Source of the DNA: Streptomyces sp. V1I1
GTDB lineage: Bacteria > Actinomycetota > Actinomycetes > Streptomycetales > Streptomycetaceae
Length of the DNA: 64,000 bases
NCBI RefSeq assembly: GCF_030817355.1
Contig: NZ_JAUSZH010000001.1
Coordinates: 6,706,501 to 6,770,500, forward strand
Direction of reading: 5' to 3'
The position numbers and the translations under genes are program-made. How positions within the stretch are numbered: the stretch's first letter is position 1; each line of letters opens with the position of its first letter. Of the stretch, positions 17,651-26,556 are shown one piece after another. The notes under the pieces were generated by a model. The model saw only the letters and a program-made list of their open reading frames with translations. It had not been told where the DNA came from and made no database searches.

Positions 17651-18262
17651 TCAGGCGACCGACGCCAGTTCCTTGCGCCCCGCCCGCTTGGCCGCGGCCA
17701 TGGCCTCGGACGTCAGAACGGGCTGCGGCACGACAATGCCGCAGCCCGTGCACACCGGCCCGAACCACGGCTCGTTCGCCAGATCCTGCCGCCACACGAT
17801 GTGCGTCCCCCCGCACACCGGGCATGCCACTCCCGGTTCCGTCTCCAGCGCCGCTATCAGCCGCCGCAGCACCTCGTCGAGCGGCGCCGAAGGATGCGCG
17901 GCCGGCCTGTCGCAACGCGCGACGCCGTTCCCGCCCCAGGTCCGCCGGTGCCAGTCGTCGATGGACGCCGGCCGCCGCAGCCCGTCGTGCTTCTCGCGCT
18001 TTCGGCGGTCCGCGAAACCCTCTTCATACGCGAGCCAGACCGCCCGCGCCTGCTCCAGTTCCTCGAGCGCGGCCACCAGCCGCGCCGGATCGGGTGCCCG
18101 GTCCTCGGGCTCGATGCTGTGCCTCGCGCACAGATGATCCCAGGTCGCCCGGTGCCCATAGGGGGCAAATCGCTCCAGGCATTTGCGCAGCGAATAGCGC
18201 CTGAGCGCCAGATCACACCGCGCGTCGCGCACCTGTCTCGCAAGACTCCGGAAACCGGCCAT
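17651..18262 (-). CDS. hypothetical protein with C-terminal zinc ribbon
   Basis: 203-aa protein that I do not recognise. The N-terminal part is basic and helical (SLARQVRDARCDLALRRYSL). The middle carries conserved-looking Trp/His residues, and about residues 145-180 form a CxxC...CxxC pair (ACPVCGGTHIVW and PVCTGCGIVVP) typical of a treble-clef or zinc-ribbon fold. It may bind nucleic acid or protein. It is transcribed towards the BKACE/RNA-ligase genes with about 94 bases between stop and next start; the gap encodes short repeated ACxDN-like codons. Function unknown. Confidence 0.7.
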   Translation of the reverse strand: MAGFRSLARQVRDARCDLALRRYSLRKCLERFAPYGHRATWDHLCARHSIEPEDRAPDPARLVAALEELEQARAVWLAYEEGFADRRKREKHDGLRRPASIDDWHRRTWGGNGVARCDRPAAHPSAPLDEVLRRLIAALETEPGVACPVCGGTHIVWRQDLANEPWFGPVCTGCGIVVPQPVLTSEAMAAAKRAGRKELASVA

Positions 18263-18576
18263 CGCCCTGCCACCTCCGTCGCTCGTACATCGGCGTCATG
18301 GAATGGACGTACGTGTGCCCGATCCGGCTCCATCGAAAATTCGATGGCAGTCATCAGCCGGATTTCGTCCATGGCGCCGGGCGTGGCGGGGGAGGGTTCG
18401 ATCTTCACTGCACCGGCGTGACCAGGCGCAACGCACGCCATCCCGCCCTGACCGCACACCAGTTGACGAATACGGACAGCGGTGTCGTGATTCGGAAGAG
18501 GTGACGCATGTTCACCTTACTCGCGAGCCTTACCGCCCATAGGCGCCCGGCGCATCGGCCTTCCCGAGGAGCATCC
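18263..18576. other. 314-bp intergenic region with a short palindrome
   Basis: Divergent gap between the zinc-ribbon gene and the acylase remnant. The only clear structure is CCATCGAA-AA-TTCGATGG at 18330-18347, an 8-bp inverted repeat that could be an operator. Short open frames here lack a ribosome site and codon bias, so no gene is called. GAGGTGACGCATG at 18499-18510 looks like a ribosome site leading into an unproductive frame. Confidence 0.5.
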
Positions 18577-19177
18577 ATGCGACGACGCACTGGAAGACTC
18601 AAAACTGCCACAGCCGCCGCGGTGTTCGCGCTCGCCGCCGGTCTGCCGGCCCCCTGCCACAGGCCGCGGCCGCCAACCCCTCAGCCACACCCACCCGGAC
18701 GCCGTGCGCCTGGACGCCTGGTGGCCAGTGCTGATCGAGGTCGAGTTCAAACCGGGGCCCGGCGACGACCTCTACCGCGCGCTGAACGGAAACCTCGCGA
18801 TCGACGAGTCCCCGGCGGCGAGCCACGGCGCGACCGGGGCGCACAGCGGCTCCGCCTTCCAGTACGGCTGGTGGGCCTTCGCCGACGAGGATCTGCGCCA
18901 GGTGCTCGGACAGCCGGTCCAGGGTTCCTTGGCGAAGACGTACTGCGGAGGCGGCGAGCTCGCCGCCTGCCGTGACGCGCTCCTCGCCACGCTGAAGCAC
19001 GCGACGGTCAAGCCGGCGACCGACGTCTACCCCGTCGACGACAGCTGCAAGGCCGGGGAACAGTGGTGCTCGGACGCGATCATCCACCGCGCGCTGGGCG
19101 GCATCACCCACCCGGCGATCAGCTGGCAGAACCGGCCGACGTATCAGCAGGTCGTCGAATTCCCGTTTCACAGGTGA
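18577..19177 (+). pseudogene. penicillin-acylase-family remnant (signal peptide plus C-terminus)
   Basis: The ATG at 18577 begins a typical signal peptide (MRRRTGRLKTATAAAVFALAAGL). The natural continuation, PLPQAAAANPSA, lies in the next frame. From about 18686 a third frame encodes HTHPDAVRLDAWWPVL and then about 160 residues. These match what I know of the C-terminal end of secreted Streptomyces penicillin-amidase-like proteins, including KTYCGGGELAACRDALL, DDSCKAGEQWCSDAI and ISWQNRPTYQQVVEF. The intact protein has about 900 residues, so most of it, including the Ntn nucleophile Ser, has been deleted and two frame changes remain. A product starting at GTG 18704 is conceivable but would be cytoplasmic and catalytically dead. 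Confidence 0.75.
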
Positions 19178-19213
19178 CAACAACCGTGGGCCGCAGGGGC
19201 GTTGAGTGGTGAC

Positions 19214-20521
19214 TCAGCGTCCGATGCGGCCTGCGGCCAGCACCACCCGAGCCAGCTCCTCATGGCAGATGTCGCTGTGCGCACCCGACGGCGGCCCGCC
19301 GCGCCGCACCACCGACGCCGTGTCCAGGCTGACGCACCCCGAGCCGGGAATCCCCTGCCGCAGCGCCTCCTCCAGGGTGAGCCGGACCAGCGGCCGGACG
19401 GCCTGGATGCCGTTGTGCCCCATCGCCCACCACCGCTTGTCGAGCCCGACCGCACTCGCGTCGTCCCCGGCCAGGCTCGACGCCAGCGGATAGATCACCC
19501 CGAGCGCACTGTCGTGCCGCGAATAGCAGGCCACCACGGGACCGTCGACCCGCTGCTCCATGGCGCGCAGAGCTCCGCCGCTGTGCGTCGAATGCGGCAG
19601 GCTCTGCGCGAACGCATAGTGAGAGAAGGCTCCCTGAAGGAGCGTCAGCGACTTTACGTTGCGTACCCCGTCGGGCAGTCCGCGCAGCGCGAACGACACC
19701 AGCCGCGCCCCCTGGCTGTGGCCGACCAGATGCACCCGCACATCGGGGGACGACCGGGCCAGCTGTCCGAGCAGCGGGCCCAGGCCCAGCTCACCGACCG
19801 TCCCGGCGCGCCGCTTCATCGCGTAGTACGTCGTCTGTCGCAGCAGCTCCTTCGCGCCCTTCCACACCTTCTTGAGCCCGCCACCGAAGGAGAAGGACAA
19901 GAGGGCGGGCTCCTTCTCGGTCACCTCTCCGGTCTCCTCCAGCGCCAGCGCGAACCTCCGGCACATCGTCAGGGCGTCCTCGTACAGCACGGCGGGCGGG
20001 CCCTGCTCGTCATACGGCAGATCGTCGCTGAAGCCGGCCTCCAGACCGCCGTGCGGCGCCTCGGCCAACTGCCTCGCCAGAGCGCCGAACTCCGCGAACG
20101 CCTCATCGGACTCGGGCTGTTCGTCGAGCAGTTGGGCCAGCCGCGCCACCGTCCCGTCGTGCCCGGGGAACAGCTCGACCAGGGCGTCCCGCGTCGCCTT
20201 GTCAAGACCGGAGCCCGGCAGCGGGCCGGCGGCCGACGGCTGGAAGTCGGGGATCGGCTCGTCCGTGAACCTCATGGACGGCCATACGACGCCCGCATAT
20301 CCGAGCCGCACCTCGGGAGTGGCCGCCAGCAGCCCCGGGAACGGCGCGAAGAAGGCCGAGTACAGCCGGTTGGCGATGGCGGGCGAGTTGTTCCATCCGT
20401 GCGCGAACATGACCAGATCGGTGACGTCCATTTCGGCCAATCGCTCGCGCTGCGCGATGTCGACGTCGCCGTCCTTGTCGAAGGTGATTTCCCGGTACGG
20501 ATGCACACTCATCTGCGGCAT
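19214..20521 (-). CDS. alpha/beta-hydrolase-like protein with GHSQG nucleophile
   Basis: 435-aa cytoplasmic protein. LVMFAHGWNNSPA near residue 35 forms an oxyanion-type loop and VRVHLVGHSQGARLVSFAL near 265 is a classical nucleophile elbow with Ser in GHSQG. A His in RWWAMGHNGIQAV, near residue 370, could complete the triad. It resembles a group of large actinobacterial serine hydrolases of unknown substrate with an insertion between the two motifs. No signal peptide is visible. The ATG at 20521 has GGGGAGGGG upstream; an alternative ATG is at 20512. The NamZ-like gene lies 186 bases upstream on the same strand. Confidence 0.75.
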   Translation of the reverse strand: MPQMSVHPYREITFDKDGDVDIAQRERLAEMDVTDLVMFAHGWNNSPAIANRLYSAFFAPFPGLLAATPEVRLGYAGVVWPSMRFTDEPIPDFQPSAAGPLPGSGLDKATRDALVELFPGHDGTVARLAQLLDEQPESDEAFAEFGALARQLAEAPHGGLEAGFSDDLPYDEQGPPAVLYEDALTMCRRFALALEETGEVTEKEPALLSFSFGGGLKKVWKGAKELLRQTTYYAMKRRAGTVGELGLGPLLGQLARSSPDVRVHLVGHSQGARLVSFALRGLPDGVRNVKSLTLLQGAFSHYAFAQSLPHSTHSGGALRAMEQRVDGPVVACYSRHDSALGVIYPLASSLAGDDASAVGLDKRWWAMGHNGIQAVRPLVRLTLEEALRQGIPGSGCVSLDTASVVRRGGPPSGAHSDICHEELARVVLAAGRIGR

Positions 20522-20689
20522 GGCCCGCCCCTCCCCGTTGTCCCCGTTGCAGCCCCTTGTGCCACAGCATCCTGCGCAAGGGGAGAGACGGCCATACCTG
20601 CGGCGGCAGTCGGCCGCGCTCGGTCGCGGCCGGTCCCGGACGGTCAGACTTGGTCGGCGGCGCGGACCCGGGCAGGTCCCGTGCCCCGT

Positions 20690-20727
20690 CAGTACCAGAT
20701 ACCTCTTCAGTACCGCAGATACCTCTT
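20690..20727. repeat. direct duplication of the NamZ gene 3' end
   Basis: The last codons of the DUF1343 gene (CAGTACCGCAGATACCTCTT at 20708-20727) are followed immediately by a second copy lacking two bases (20690-20707). The stop codon sits at the junction. It looks like a slipped-strand tandem duplication. Confidence 0.7.
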
Positions 20728-21975
20728 CCGTACGGCCCGGAACGCGGCCAGCTCGTCCCGCCACGCGCCCACCACCTCGTGCGTCCCCGCTCCCGCGTCG
20801 ATCATCGTGCGGACCTTCGCCGAGCCTGTCAGCTTGTCGATCCAGTTGTCCGGCCGCCAGGCGAAGCCGCTCCACGCCCGCTTCGCCGTCACCAGGAGGG
20901 CGATGCCCGTGCGCACCGGGTCGTACGACTCCCGGTCGTGGACGTGCAGTTGAACCCCGCCGACGGTCTTGCCCTGGAACTTGGAGAACGTCGGCGCAAA
21001 GTACGCCTCGCGGAAGTGGACACCCGGCAGCTCCAGGGCGTTCGCAGCCTGAGCCCAGCGGCGGTCGATGCCCTCCGCGCCCAGCAGCTCGAACGGACGC
21101 GTCGTGCCGCGCCCCTCCGAGAGGTTCGTGCCCTCGAAGAGGCAGGTGCCCGAGTACACCAGCGCGCTGTCCGGCGTCGGCATATTGGGGCTCGGCGGCA
21201 CCCACGGCAGGCCCGTCGCGTCGAAGAAGTCCGAACGCCGCCAGCCCGACATCCGTACCGTCTCCAGCTCCACGGGCCGCGTCAGGAATTCGCCGTTGAA
21301 CAGCAGTGCCAGCTCGGTGACCGTCATGCCGTGCGCCTGCGCGATCGGCTCGCGGCCCACGAAGGTCGCGAAGGCCTTGTCCAGTACGGGACCGAGCGCG
21401 GCCCGCCCGGTCACCGGGTTCGGCCGGTCCAGCACCACGAAGCGCTTGCCCGCGAGCGCGGCCGCATGCATGCAGTCGTAGAGCGTCCAGATGTACGTGT
21501 AGAAACGCGCGCCGGCGTCCTGAATGTCGAAGACGATCGTCTGCACGCCCGACGCGGTGAAGATGTCGGCGAGCGGCTGCCCGCTCTTGAGATACGTGTC
21601 GTACACGGGCAGCCCGGTCGCCGGGTCGTCGTAGCGGCCCTCGGAGCCGCCCGCCTGGGCCGTGCCGCGGAAGCCGTGCTCCGGGCCGAAGACGGCGACC
21701 AGGTTCACCCGGTCGTCCGGATGCATCACGTCCACGATGTGCCGCGCGTCCTGGGTGATCCCGGTCGGGTTGGTGACCACTCCGACCCGCTCGCCGGACA
21801 GCAGCCGGTAGCCGTCGGCAGCCAGCCGGTCGAAGCCGGTGCGGACCCGGCCGCGGCCCGAGTGGGCGGAGGCGGTCGATGCGGTCGCGGCTCCCACCGC
21901 GCCGGAGGCAGCGACCGCGCCGGCGGCAGTCACCGCGCCGCCGACGGCCAGCAAACCCCGTCTGGACAGGCTCAT
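20707..21975 (-). CDS. DUF1343/NamZ-like exo-beta-N-acetylmuramidase, Tat-exported
   Basis: The DUF1343 family includes NamZ, which removes MurNAc from the non-reducing end of peptidoglycan fragments. The N-terminus is a twin-arginine-type signal (MSLSRRGLLAVGGAVTAAG) with a cleavage-like STASAHS about residue 43. Conserved family stretches seen are RVGVVTNPTGITQDARHIVDV, VFGPEHGFRGTAQAG, FDIQDAGARFYTYIWTL and VVLDRPNPVTG. Length 422 aa is normal. ATG 21975 was chosen over the ATG at 22005 because GGAGGT lies seven bases upstream. Likely function is cell-wall recycling or lysis outside the membrane. It is not obviously in an operon with the hydrolase downstream. Confidence 0.88.
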   Translation of the reverse strand: MSLSRRGLLAVGGAVTAAGAVAASGAVGAATASTASAHSGRGRVRTGFDRLAADGYRLLSGERVGVVTNPTGITQDARHIVDVMHPDDRVNLVAVFGPEHGFRGTAQAGGSEGRYDDPATGLPVYDTYLKSGQPLADIFTASGVQTIVFDIQDAGARFYTYIWTLYDCMHAAALAGKRFVVLDRPNPVTGRAALGPVLDKAFATFVGREPIAQAHGMTVTELALLFNGEFLTRPVELETVRMSGWRRSDFFDATGLPWVPPSPNMPTPDSALVYSGTCLFEGTNLSEGRGTTRPFELLGAEGIDRRWAQAANALELPGVHFREAYFAPTFSKFQGKTVGGVQLHVHDRESYDPVRTGIALLVTAKRAWSGFAWRPDNWIDKLTGSAKVRTMIDAGAGTHEVVGAWRDELAAFRAVRKRYLRY

Positions 21976-22125
21976 CGGGTTACCTCCGCGATCGCTGTCT
22001 GTCATGGCCACGCACGCTAGCGCGCACGGCGGGCGCGGGGAACGACCCCGGCGCCCACGGTTCGCGTCCGGCACCCCGGCCCGGCACCGACCGTACCCGC
22101 CCCTGCCTGCCCCTTCCCCAGTTAC

Positions 22126-22143
22126 ATACCGACTGGTTAGTCT
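22126..22143. promoter_or_regulatory. TetR-type operator ATACCGACTGGTTAGTCT
   Basis: Located 36 bases upstream of the SDR start at 22179. It shares ATACCGACTGGT with the site at 27623-27640 (minus strand) and differs by one base from the site at 7083-7100 over that stretch. It probably controls the SDR-ligase-TetR operon, which would give autoregulation. Confidence 0.65.
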
Positions 22144-22178
22144 GCACGGGTAGTCGGCACGCAGAGAGGCGGAGCTTG

Positions 22179-22943
22179 ATGAGTTCGATGCAGGGCGCTG
22201 GAGTGGTGGTCACGGGCGCGGGCGGCGGCATTGGCGCCGCACTGGCCCGCCGGTTCGCGGCGGAGGGCGCCCGCGTCGTGGTCAACGATATCGATCCTAC
22301 GAGGACCAAGGCGGTCGCCGACGAGATCGGCGCGACCGCGGTGCCCGGCGACGCCTCCGAGATCGTGGCGGCGGCCCGTGACGCACTGGACGGCACCGTC
22401 GACGTCTACTGCGCCAATGCGGGCCTCGCCTCGCCCGGCGACGCCTTCGCCGACGAGGAAGTCTGGGCCGCCGCCTGGGACGTCAACGTCATGGCGCACG
22501 TCCGCGCCGCCCGCACCCTGCTGCCCGACTGGCTGGAGCGCGGCAGCGGCCGCTTCATCTCCACCGTCTCCGCCGCCGGGCTGCTCACCATGGTGGGCGC
22601 GGCCCCCTACAGCGTCTCCAAGCACGGCGCGTACGCCTTCGCCGAGTGGCTCTCCCTCACCTACCGCCACCGCGGCCTCAAGGTGCACGCCATCTGCCCG
22701 CAGGGCGTGCGTACGGACATGCTCACCGCGGCTGGCTCGGCGGGAAAACTGGTCCTCGCGCCGACCGCTATCGAGCCCCAGGACGTCGCCGACGCGCTCT
22801 TCGAAGGCATCGAGTCCGACCGCTTCCTGATCCTGCCGCACCCCGAGGTCGCCGGGTACTACCAGGCTCGCGCCGCCACTCCCGACCGCTGGCTGGCCGG
22901 TATGAGCCACATCCAGCAGAAGTGGGAAGGGACCGTCCAGTGA
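22179..22943 (+). CDS. short-chain dehydrogenase/reductase
   Basis: Classical SDR of 254 aa using NAD(P). The cofactor loop TGAGGGIG is at residues 12-19, N80 in CANAG, and the catalytic S131, Y144 and K148 (YSVSK). It likely oxidises a hydroxyl on an acyl or acyl-CoA intermediate. The ATG at 22179 follows GGCGGAG. It is the first gene of an operon: its stop overlaps the GTG start of the acyl-CoA ligase by four bases, and that gene in turn abuts the TetR. An operator-like palindrome lies upstream. In the Pseudomonas levulinate (lva) pathway an SDR, a ligase, a kinase and an ACAD-like enzyme occur together, as they do here across two facing operons. Confidence 0.9.
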   Translation: MSSMQGAGVVVTGAGGGIGAALARRFAAEGARVVVNDIDPTRTKAVADEIGATAVPGDASEIVAAARDALDGTVDVYCANAGLASPGDAFADEEVWAAAWDVNVMAHVRAARTLLPDWLERGSGRFISTVSAAGLLTMVGAAPYSVSKHGAYAFAEWLSLTYRHRGLKVHAICPQGVRTDMLTAAGSAGKLVLAPTAIEPQDVADALFEGIESDRFLILPHPEVAGYYQARAATPDRWLAGMSHIQQKWEGTVQ

Positions 22944-24592
22944 CCTCGATCTACGCCACCAAGCCGTGGCTCTCCCAGCTCACTGATGCCCAGCGCGCCG
23001 ACATCACCCCGCCGGCGACCGTCGTGCACTCATTCCGCGCCGCCGTCGACAGGGCCCCCGAGCACACCGCCCTCGCCTACTTCGACGGGCGGCTGAGCTA
23101 CCGCGAGACCGACGCGCTCTCCGACTCCGTCGCGGGCCATCTCGCCGAGCGCGGCATCCAGCGCGGCGACCGCGTCGCGATCATGCTGCAGAACACCCCG
23201 CACTTCGTGATCGCGCTGCTCGGTGCCTGGAAGGCCGGAGCCACCGTCGTACCGCTCAACCCGATGTACAAGTCGGCCGAGGTCGCGCACGTACTGAGCG
23301 ACGCCGAGGTCACCGCGCTGATCTGCACGGACCGCGCCTGGGAGGCGTATCTGCGGGACAGCGCCGCCGAGTCGTCCGTACGCATCGCCCTCACCGCCTG
23401 CGAACTGGACCTGCAGAGCCGCGACGACGCCCGCGTGCTCGGCTTCGAGCGGCTCGCGCCGCCGGACGACGCCGACGACCTGGTGACGGTGGCCCGGCAG
23501 GGTCTCGCCGCGCCTCAGGATCGTGAACTCACCTCCACCGATGTGGCGTTGATCAGCTACACCTCCGGCACCAGCGGCACCCCCAAGGGCGCCATGAACC
23601 TGCACCGAGGCATCGTCCACAACGCCGAGCGCCAGCGCACCGGCCACCCCATCCCCGAGGGCGCCTGCTACTTCGCGCTCGCGCCCCTCTTCCACATCAC
23701 CGGCATGGTCTGCGAGCTCGCCGCCTGCATCGCCAACGCCGGCACCCTCGCCCTCGCCTACCGCTTCGACGCGGGCGTCGTCCTCGACGCCTTCGCCGAG
23801 CACCGGCCCGCGTACACCGTCGGCCCCTCCACCGCCTTCATGGCGCTCGCCGCGCACCCCTCGGCCACCCCCGAGCACTTCGACTCGTTCCAGGTGATCT
23901 CCTCCGGAGGGGCCCCGGTGCCGCCCGCGCTGGTCGAGAAGTTCCGTAAGGGCTTCGGCCCCTACCTCCGCAACGGCTACGGCCTCACCGAGTGCACCGC
24001 GCCCTGCGCCGCCGTGCCGCCGGAGAAGGAGGCCCCCGTAGACCCGGCCTCCGGCACCCTCTCCGTCGGCCTGCCGGGACCGGACACGCTGGTGCGGATC
24101 GTCGACGAGAAGGGCCAGGACGTTCCCTTCGGCGAGCCCGGCGAGATCGCCGTCAGTGGTCCCCAGGTGGTGCCCGGCTACTGGCGGCTGCCCGACGCCA
24201 CCGCCGAGGCGTTCCCGGACGGCGAGCTGCGCACGGGCGACATCGGCTTCATGGACGCGGACGGCTGGCTCTATGTCGTCGACCGTAAGAAGGACATGAT
24301 CAACGCGTCGGGCTTCAAGGTCTGGCCGCGCGAGGTCGAGGACGTCCTGTACACCCACCCGGCGGTCCGCGAGGCGGCCGTGGTCGGCATACCCGACGAG
24401 TACCGCGGCGAGACGGTCAAGGCGTATGTGAGTCTGCGCCCGGGGGCCGCCGCCGAACCGGCTGAGGTCTCGGCGTACTGTGCGGAGCGACTGGCGGCGT
24501 ACAAATACCCGCGCGAAGTCGAGATCCTGCCGGAGCTGCCGAAGACCCCAAGTGGGAAGATCCTCAGGCGGGAACTGCGTTTCCCCGGGTGA
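22940..24592 (+). CDS. acyl-CoA synthetase (class I adenylate-forming)
   Basis: Activates a carboxylic acid to acyl-AMP and then acyl-CoA. ATP-binding loop YTSGTSGTPKG is at residues 207-217. The A5-like motif NGYGLTEC, the hinge region ELRTGDIGF...DRKKDMI and the catalytic lysine K540 in PKTPSGKILR are all intact. At 550 aa it is full length. Start is the GTG at 22940, overlapping the SDR stop (GTGA). The substrate may be a medium-chain or hydroxylated acid, given the neighbouring SDR and the facing kinase/ACAD pair; sequence does not fix it. Confidence 0.92.
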   Translation: MTSIYATKPWLSQLTDAQRADITPPATVVHSFRAAVDRAPEHTALAYFDGRLSYRETDALSDSVAGHLAERGIQRGDRVAIMLQNTPHFVIALLGAWKAGATVVPLNPMYKSAEVAHVLSDAEVTALICTDRAWEAYLRDSAAESSVRIALTACELDLQSRDDARVLGFERLAPPDDADDLVTVARQGLAAPQDRELTSTDVALISYTSGTSGTPKGAMNLHRGIVHNAERQRTGHPIPEGACYFALAPLFHITGMVCELAACIANAGTLALAYRFDAGVVLDAFAEHRPAYTVGPSTAFMALAAHPSATPEHFDSFQVISSGGAPVPPALVEKFRKGFGPYLRNGYGLTECTAPCAAVPPEKEAPVDPASGTLSVGLPGPDTLVRIVDEKGQDVPFGEPGEIAVSGPQVVPGYWRLPDATAEAFPDGELRTGDIGFMDADGWLYVVDRKKDMINASGFKVWPREVEDVLYTHPAVREAAVVGIPDEYRGETVKAYVSLRPGAAAEPAEVSAYCAERLAAYKYPREVEILPELPKTPSGKILRRELRFPG

Positions 24593-24624
24593 ATCAAGGA
24601 ACTGACGAGAGGCGGGTGGCGGCA

Positions 24625-25218
24625 ATGGCCAGGACGACGGACGGGGACGGCACCCCCGTCCCGCAGAGGCTGCTGGCCGCCGCCACCCGGCTCTTCGCCG
24701 AGCGAGGATACGACCGCACCTCGGTCCAGGAGATCGTCGAGGCGGCCGGCGTCACCAAGGGCGCGCTGTACCACTATTTCGGCTCCAAGGAAGACCTGCT
24801 CCAGGAGGTCTACGCACGGATGCTGCGGCTCCAGCAGGAGCGGCTCGACGCGTTCGCGGACGCCGACGAGCCGGTCGAGCGGCGGCTGCGCGGCGCGGCC
24901 GCCGATGTGGTCGTCACAACCATCGACAACCTCGACGACGCCGCGATCTTCTTCCGCTCCATGCACCATCTGAGCCCGGAGAAGCACAAGCAGGTGCGCG
25001 CCGAGCGCCGCCGCTACCACGAGCGGTTCCGCGCACTGGTCGAAGAGGGCCAGCAGAGTGGGGTCTTCTCCTCGGCCACTCCCGCGGACCTGGTGGTGGA
25101 CTACCACTTCGGGTCGGTCCACCACCTGTCGACATGGTACCGGCCGGACGGCCCGCTGACCCCGCAACAGGTGGCGGACCACCTGGCGGACATGCTGCTG
25201 CGGGCGCTGCGGCCGTAG
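24625..25218 (+). CDS. TetR-family regulator of the SDR/ligase operon
   Basis: 197-aa TetR-type protein with the DNA-binding domain at residues 10-58 (QRLLAAATRLFAERGYDRTSVQEIVEAAGVTKGALYHYFGSKEDL, read in parts) and a ligand domain rich in His/Arg (MHHLSPEKHKQVRAERRRYHERF). Such regulators in acyl-CoA operons usually respond to an acyl-CoA. The ATG at 24625 is preferred; a GTG at 24589 overlaps the ligase stop and would add 12 residues. Three related palindromes in the window (7083, 22126, 27623) are its likely targets by inference. The gene ends against a strong terminator. Confidence 0.88.
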   Translation: MARTTDGDGTPVPQRLLAAATRLFAERGYDRTSVQEIVEAAGVTKGALYHYFGSKEDLLQEVYARMLRLQQERLDAFADADEPVERRLRGAAADVVVTTIDNLDDAAIFFRSMHHLSPEKHKQVRAERRRYHERFRALVEEGQQSGVFSSATPADLVVDYHFGSVHHLSTWYRPDGPLTPQQVADHLADMLLRALRP

Positions 25219-25238
25219 TTGCCGTTGTGTCCTCAATC

Positions 25239-25270
25239 CCCCAACGGGCTTGATTTCAAGCCCGTTGGGG
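25239..25270. terminator. perfect hairpin between convergent operons
   Basis: CCCCAACGGGCTTGA (25239-25253), a 2-base loop, then the exact complement (25256-25270). It separates the TetR gene from the convergent ACAD gene. Downstream, to about 25325, lie dispersed-repeat modules (CGGACGAAGTCTGGGGGG, GGTCCGGGGCGGAGCCCCGG) shared with 6660-6900. Confidence 0.8.
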
Positions 25271-25333
25271 CCCCCGGACGAAGTCTGGGGGGAGATTGAG
25301 GACCGGGGTCCGGGGCGGAGCCCCGGCGAATGC

Positions 25334-26548
25334 CTAGGCGTACTTCTTCAGTTCCCGCCGCGCCAGCGACCGCTGGTGCACCTCGTCCGGACCGTCCGCC
25401 AGCTTCAGCGTCCGCGCCGCCGACCACAGTTCCGCCAGCGGGAAGTCCTGGCTGACACCGCCCGCGCCGTGCACCTGCACCGCCTTGTCGAGGATTTCCG
25501 CGACCGCGCGCGGAGTGGCGATCTTGATCGCCTGGATCTCGGTGTGCGCACCGCGGTTGCCGACCGTGTCCATCAGCCAGGCCGTCTTCAGCACAAGCAG
25601 CCGCAGCTGCTCCACCGTGACCCGGGCATCCGCGATCCAGTTCTGTACAACACCCTGCTGGGCGATCGGCTTGCCGAACGCCTCACGGGACACGGCCCGC
25701 CTGCACATCAGCTCAATGGCCCGCTCGGCCATACCGATCAGCCGCATACAGTGGTGGATGCGGCCCGGCCCGAGGCGCGCCTGGGCGATGGCGAAGCCGC
25801 CGCCCTCCTCGCCGATGAGGTTCGACGCAGGCACCCGGACGTTGTCGAAGACGACTTCCGCGTGGCCGCCGTGCGAGTGGTCCTCGTAGCCGTACACCTG
25901 CATGGCGCGCCGGACCTCCAGGCCCGGGGCGTCGCGAGGCACCAGGATCATCGACTGCTGGCGGCGGATGTCCGCACCGTCCGGGTCGGTCTTGCCCATC
26001 ACGATGAAGATCTTGCAGTCGGGGTTCATCGCCCCGGAGATGTACCACTTACGGCCGTTGATGACGTATTCGTCGCCGTCCCGCTCGATCCGCGTCTGGA
26101 TGTTCGTCGCGTCCGACGAGGCGACCTCCGGCTCGGTCATGGCGAAGGCGGACCGGATCTCGCCGGCGAGCAGCGGCTCCAGCCACTGCTTCTTCTGCTC
26201 GTCGGTGGCGAACTGCGTGAGCACCTCCATGTTCCCGGTGTCGGGGGCGGCGCAGTTCAGCGCGGTGGGTGCCAAGTGCGGGCTGCGGCCGGTGATTTCG
26301 GCCAGCGGCGCGTACTGGAGATTGGTCAGCCCCGCCCCGTACTCCGCGTCGGGCAGGAAGAGATTCCACAGGCCCTGCTTGCGTGCCTCGGCCTTGAGCT
26401 CATCGAAGATCGCCGGAGTGTCCCAGGGCGAGGCAAGCTTCGCGCGCTGCTCGTGCTCGACGGCCTCGGCCGGATAGATGTGCTCGTCCATGAAGGCGAG
26501 CAGCTTGGCCCGCAGCTCCTCGGTGCGCGCGTCGAATGCGAAGTCCAT
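25334..26548 (-). CDS. ACAD10/ACAD11-like acyl-CoA dehydrogenase family protein
   Basis: 404-aa flavoprotein of the acyl-CoA dehydrogenase fold, subgroup ACAD10/11. Subgroup marks are GRKWYISGAMNPDCKIFIVMG, ARLGPGRIHHCMRLIGMAERA, QVHGAGGVSQDFPLAELW and LADGPDEVHQRSL near the C-terminus. In mammals this domain is fused to an APH-type kinase; here the kinase is the next gene upstream, 8 bases away. In the Pseudomonas lva pathway the corresponding enzyme (LvaC) acts on 4-phosphoacyl-CoA to give 3-hydroxyacyl-CoA. By analogy this pair probably moves a hydroxyl from C4 to C3 so that beta-oxidation can proceed. Start ATG 26548 matches the usual family N-terminus (MDFAFDARTEELR). Confidence 0.9.
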   Translation of the reverse strand: MDFAFDARTEELRAKLLAFMDEHIYPAEAVEHEQRAKLASPWDTPAIFDELKAEARKQGLWNLFLPDAEYGAGLTNLQYAPLAEITGRSPHLAPTALNCAAPDTGNMEVLTQFATDEQKKQWLEPLLAGEIRSAFAMTEPEVASSDATNIQTRIERDGDEYVINGRKWYISGAMNPDCKIFIVMGKTDPDGADIRRQQSMILVPRDAPGLEVRRAMQVYGYEDHSHGGHAEVVFDNVRVPASNLIGEEGGGFAIAQARLGPGRIHHCMRLIGMAERAIELMCRRAVSREAFGKPIAQQGVVQNWIADARVTVEQLRLLVLKTAWLMDTVGNRGAHTEIQAIKIATPRAVAEILDKAVQVHGAGGVSQDFPLAELWSAARTLKLADGPDEVHQRSLARRELKKYA

Positions 26549-26556
26549 GGGTGTAC

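Noticed and set aside
15635..18421. A 928-codon plus-strand open frame opposite RNA ligase, BKACE and the zinc-ribbon gene
   Set aside because: Its translation is Arg/Pro-rich, matches no family, and the minus-strand genes have clear motifs and ribosome sites.
18298..18504. A possible 68-aa protein beginning MEWTYVCPIRLHRKFDG
   Set aside because: No ribosome site, atypical codon use, overlaps a palindrome that looks regulatory.
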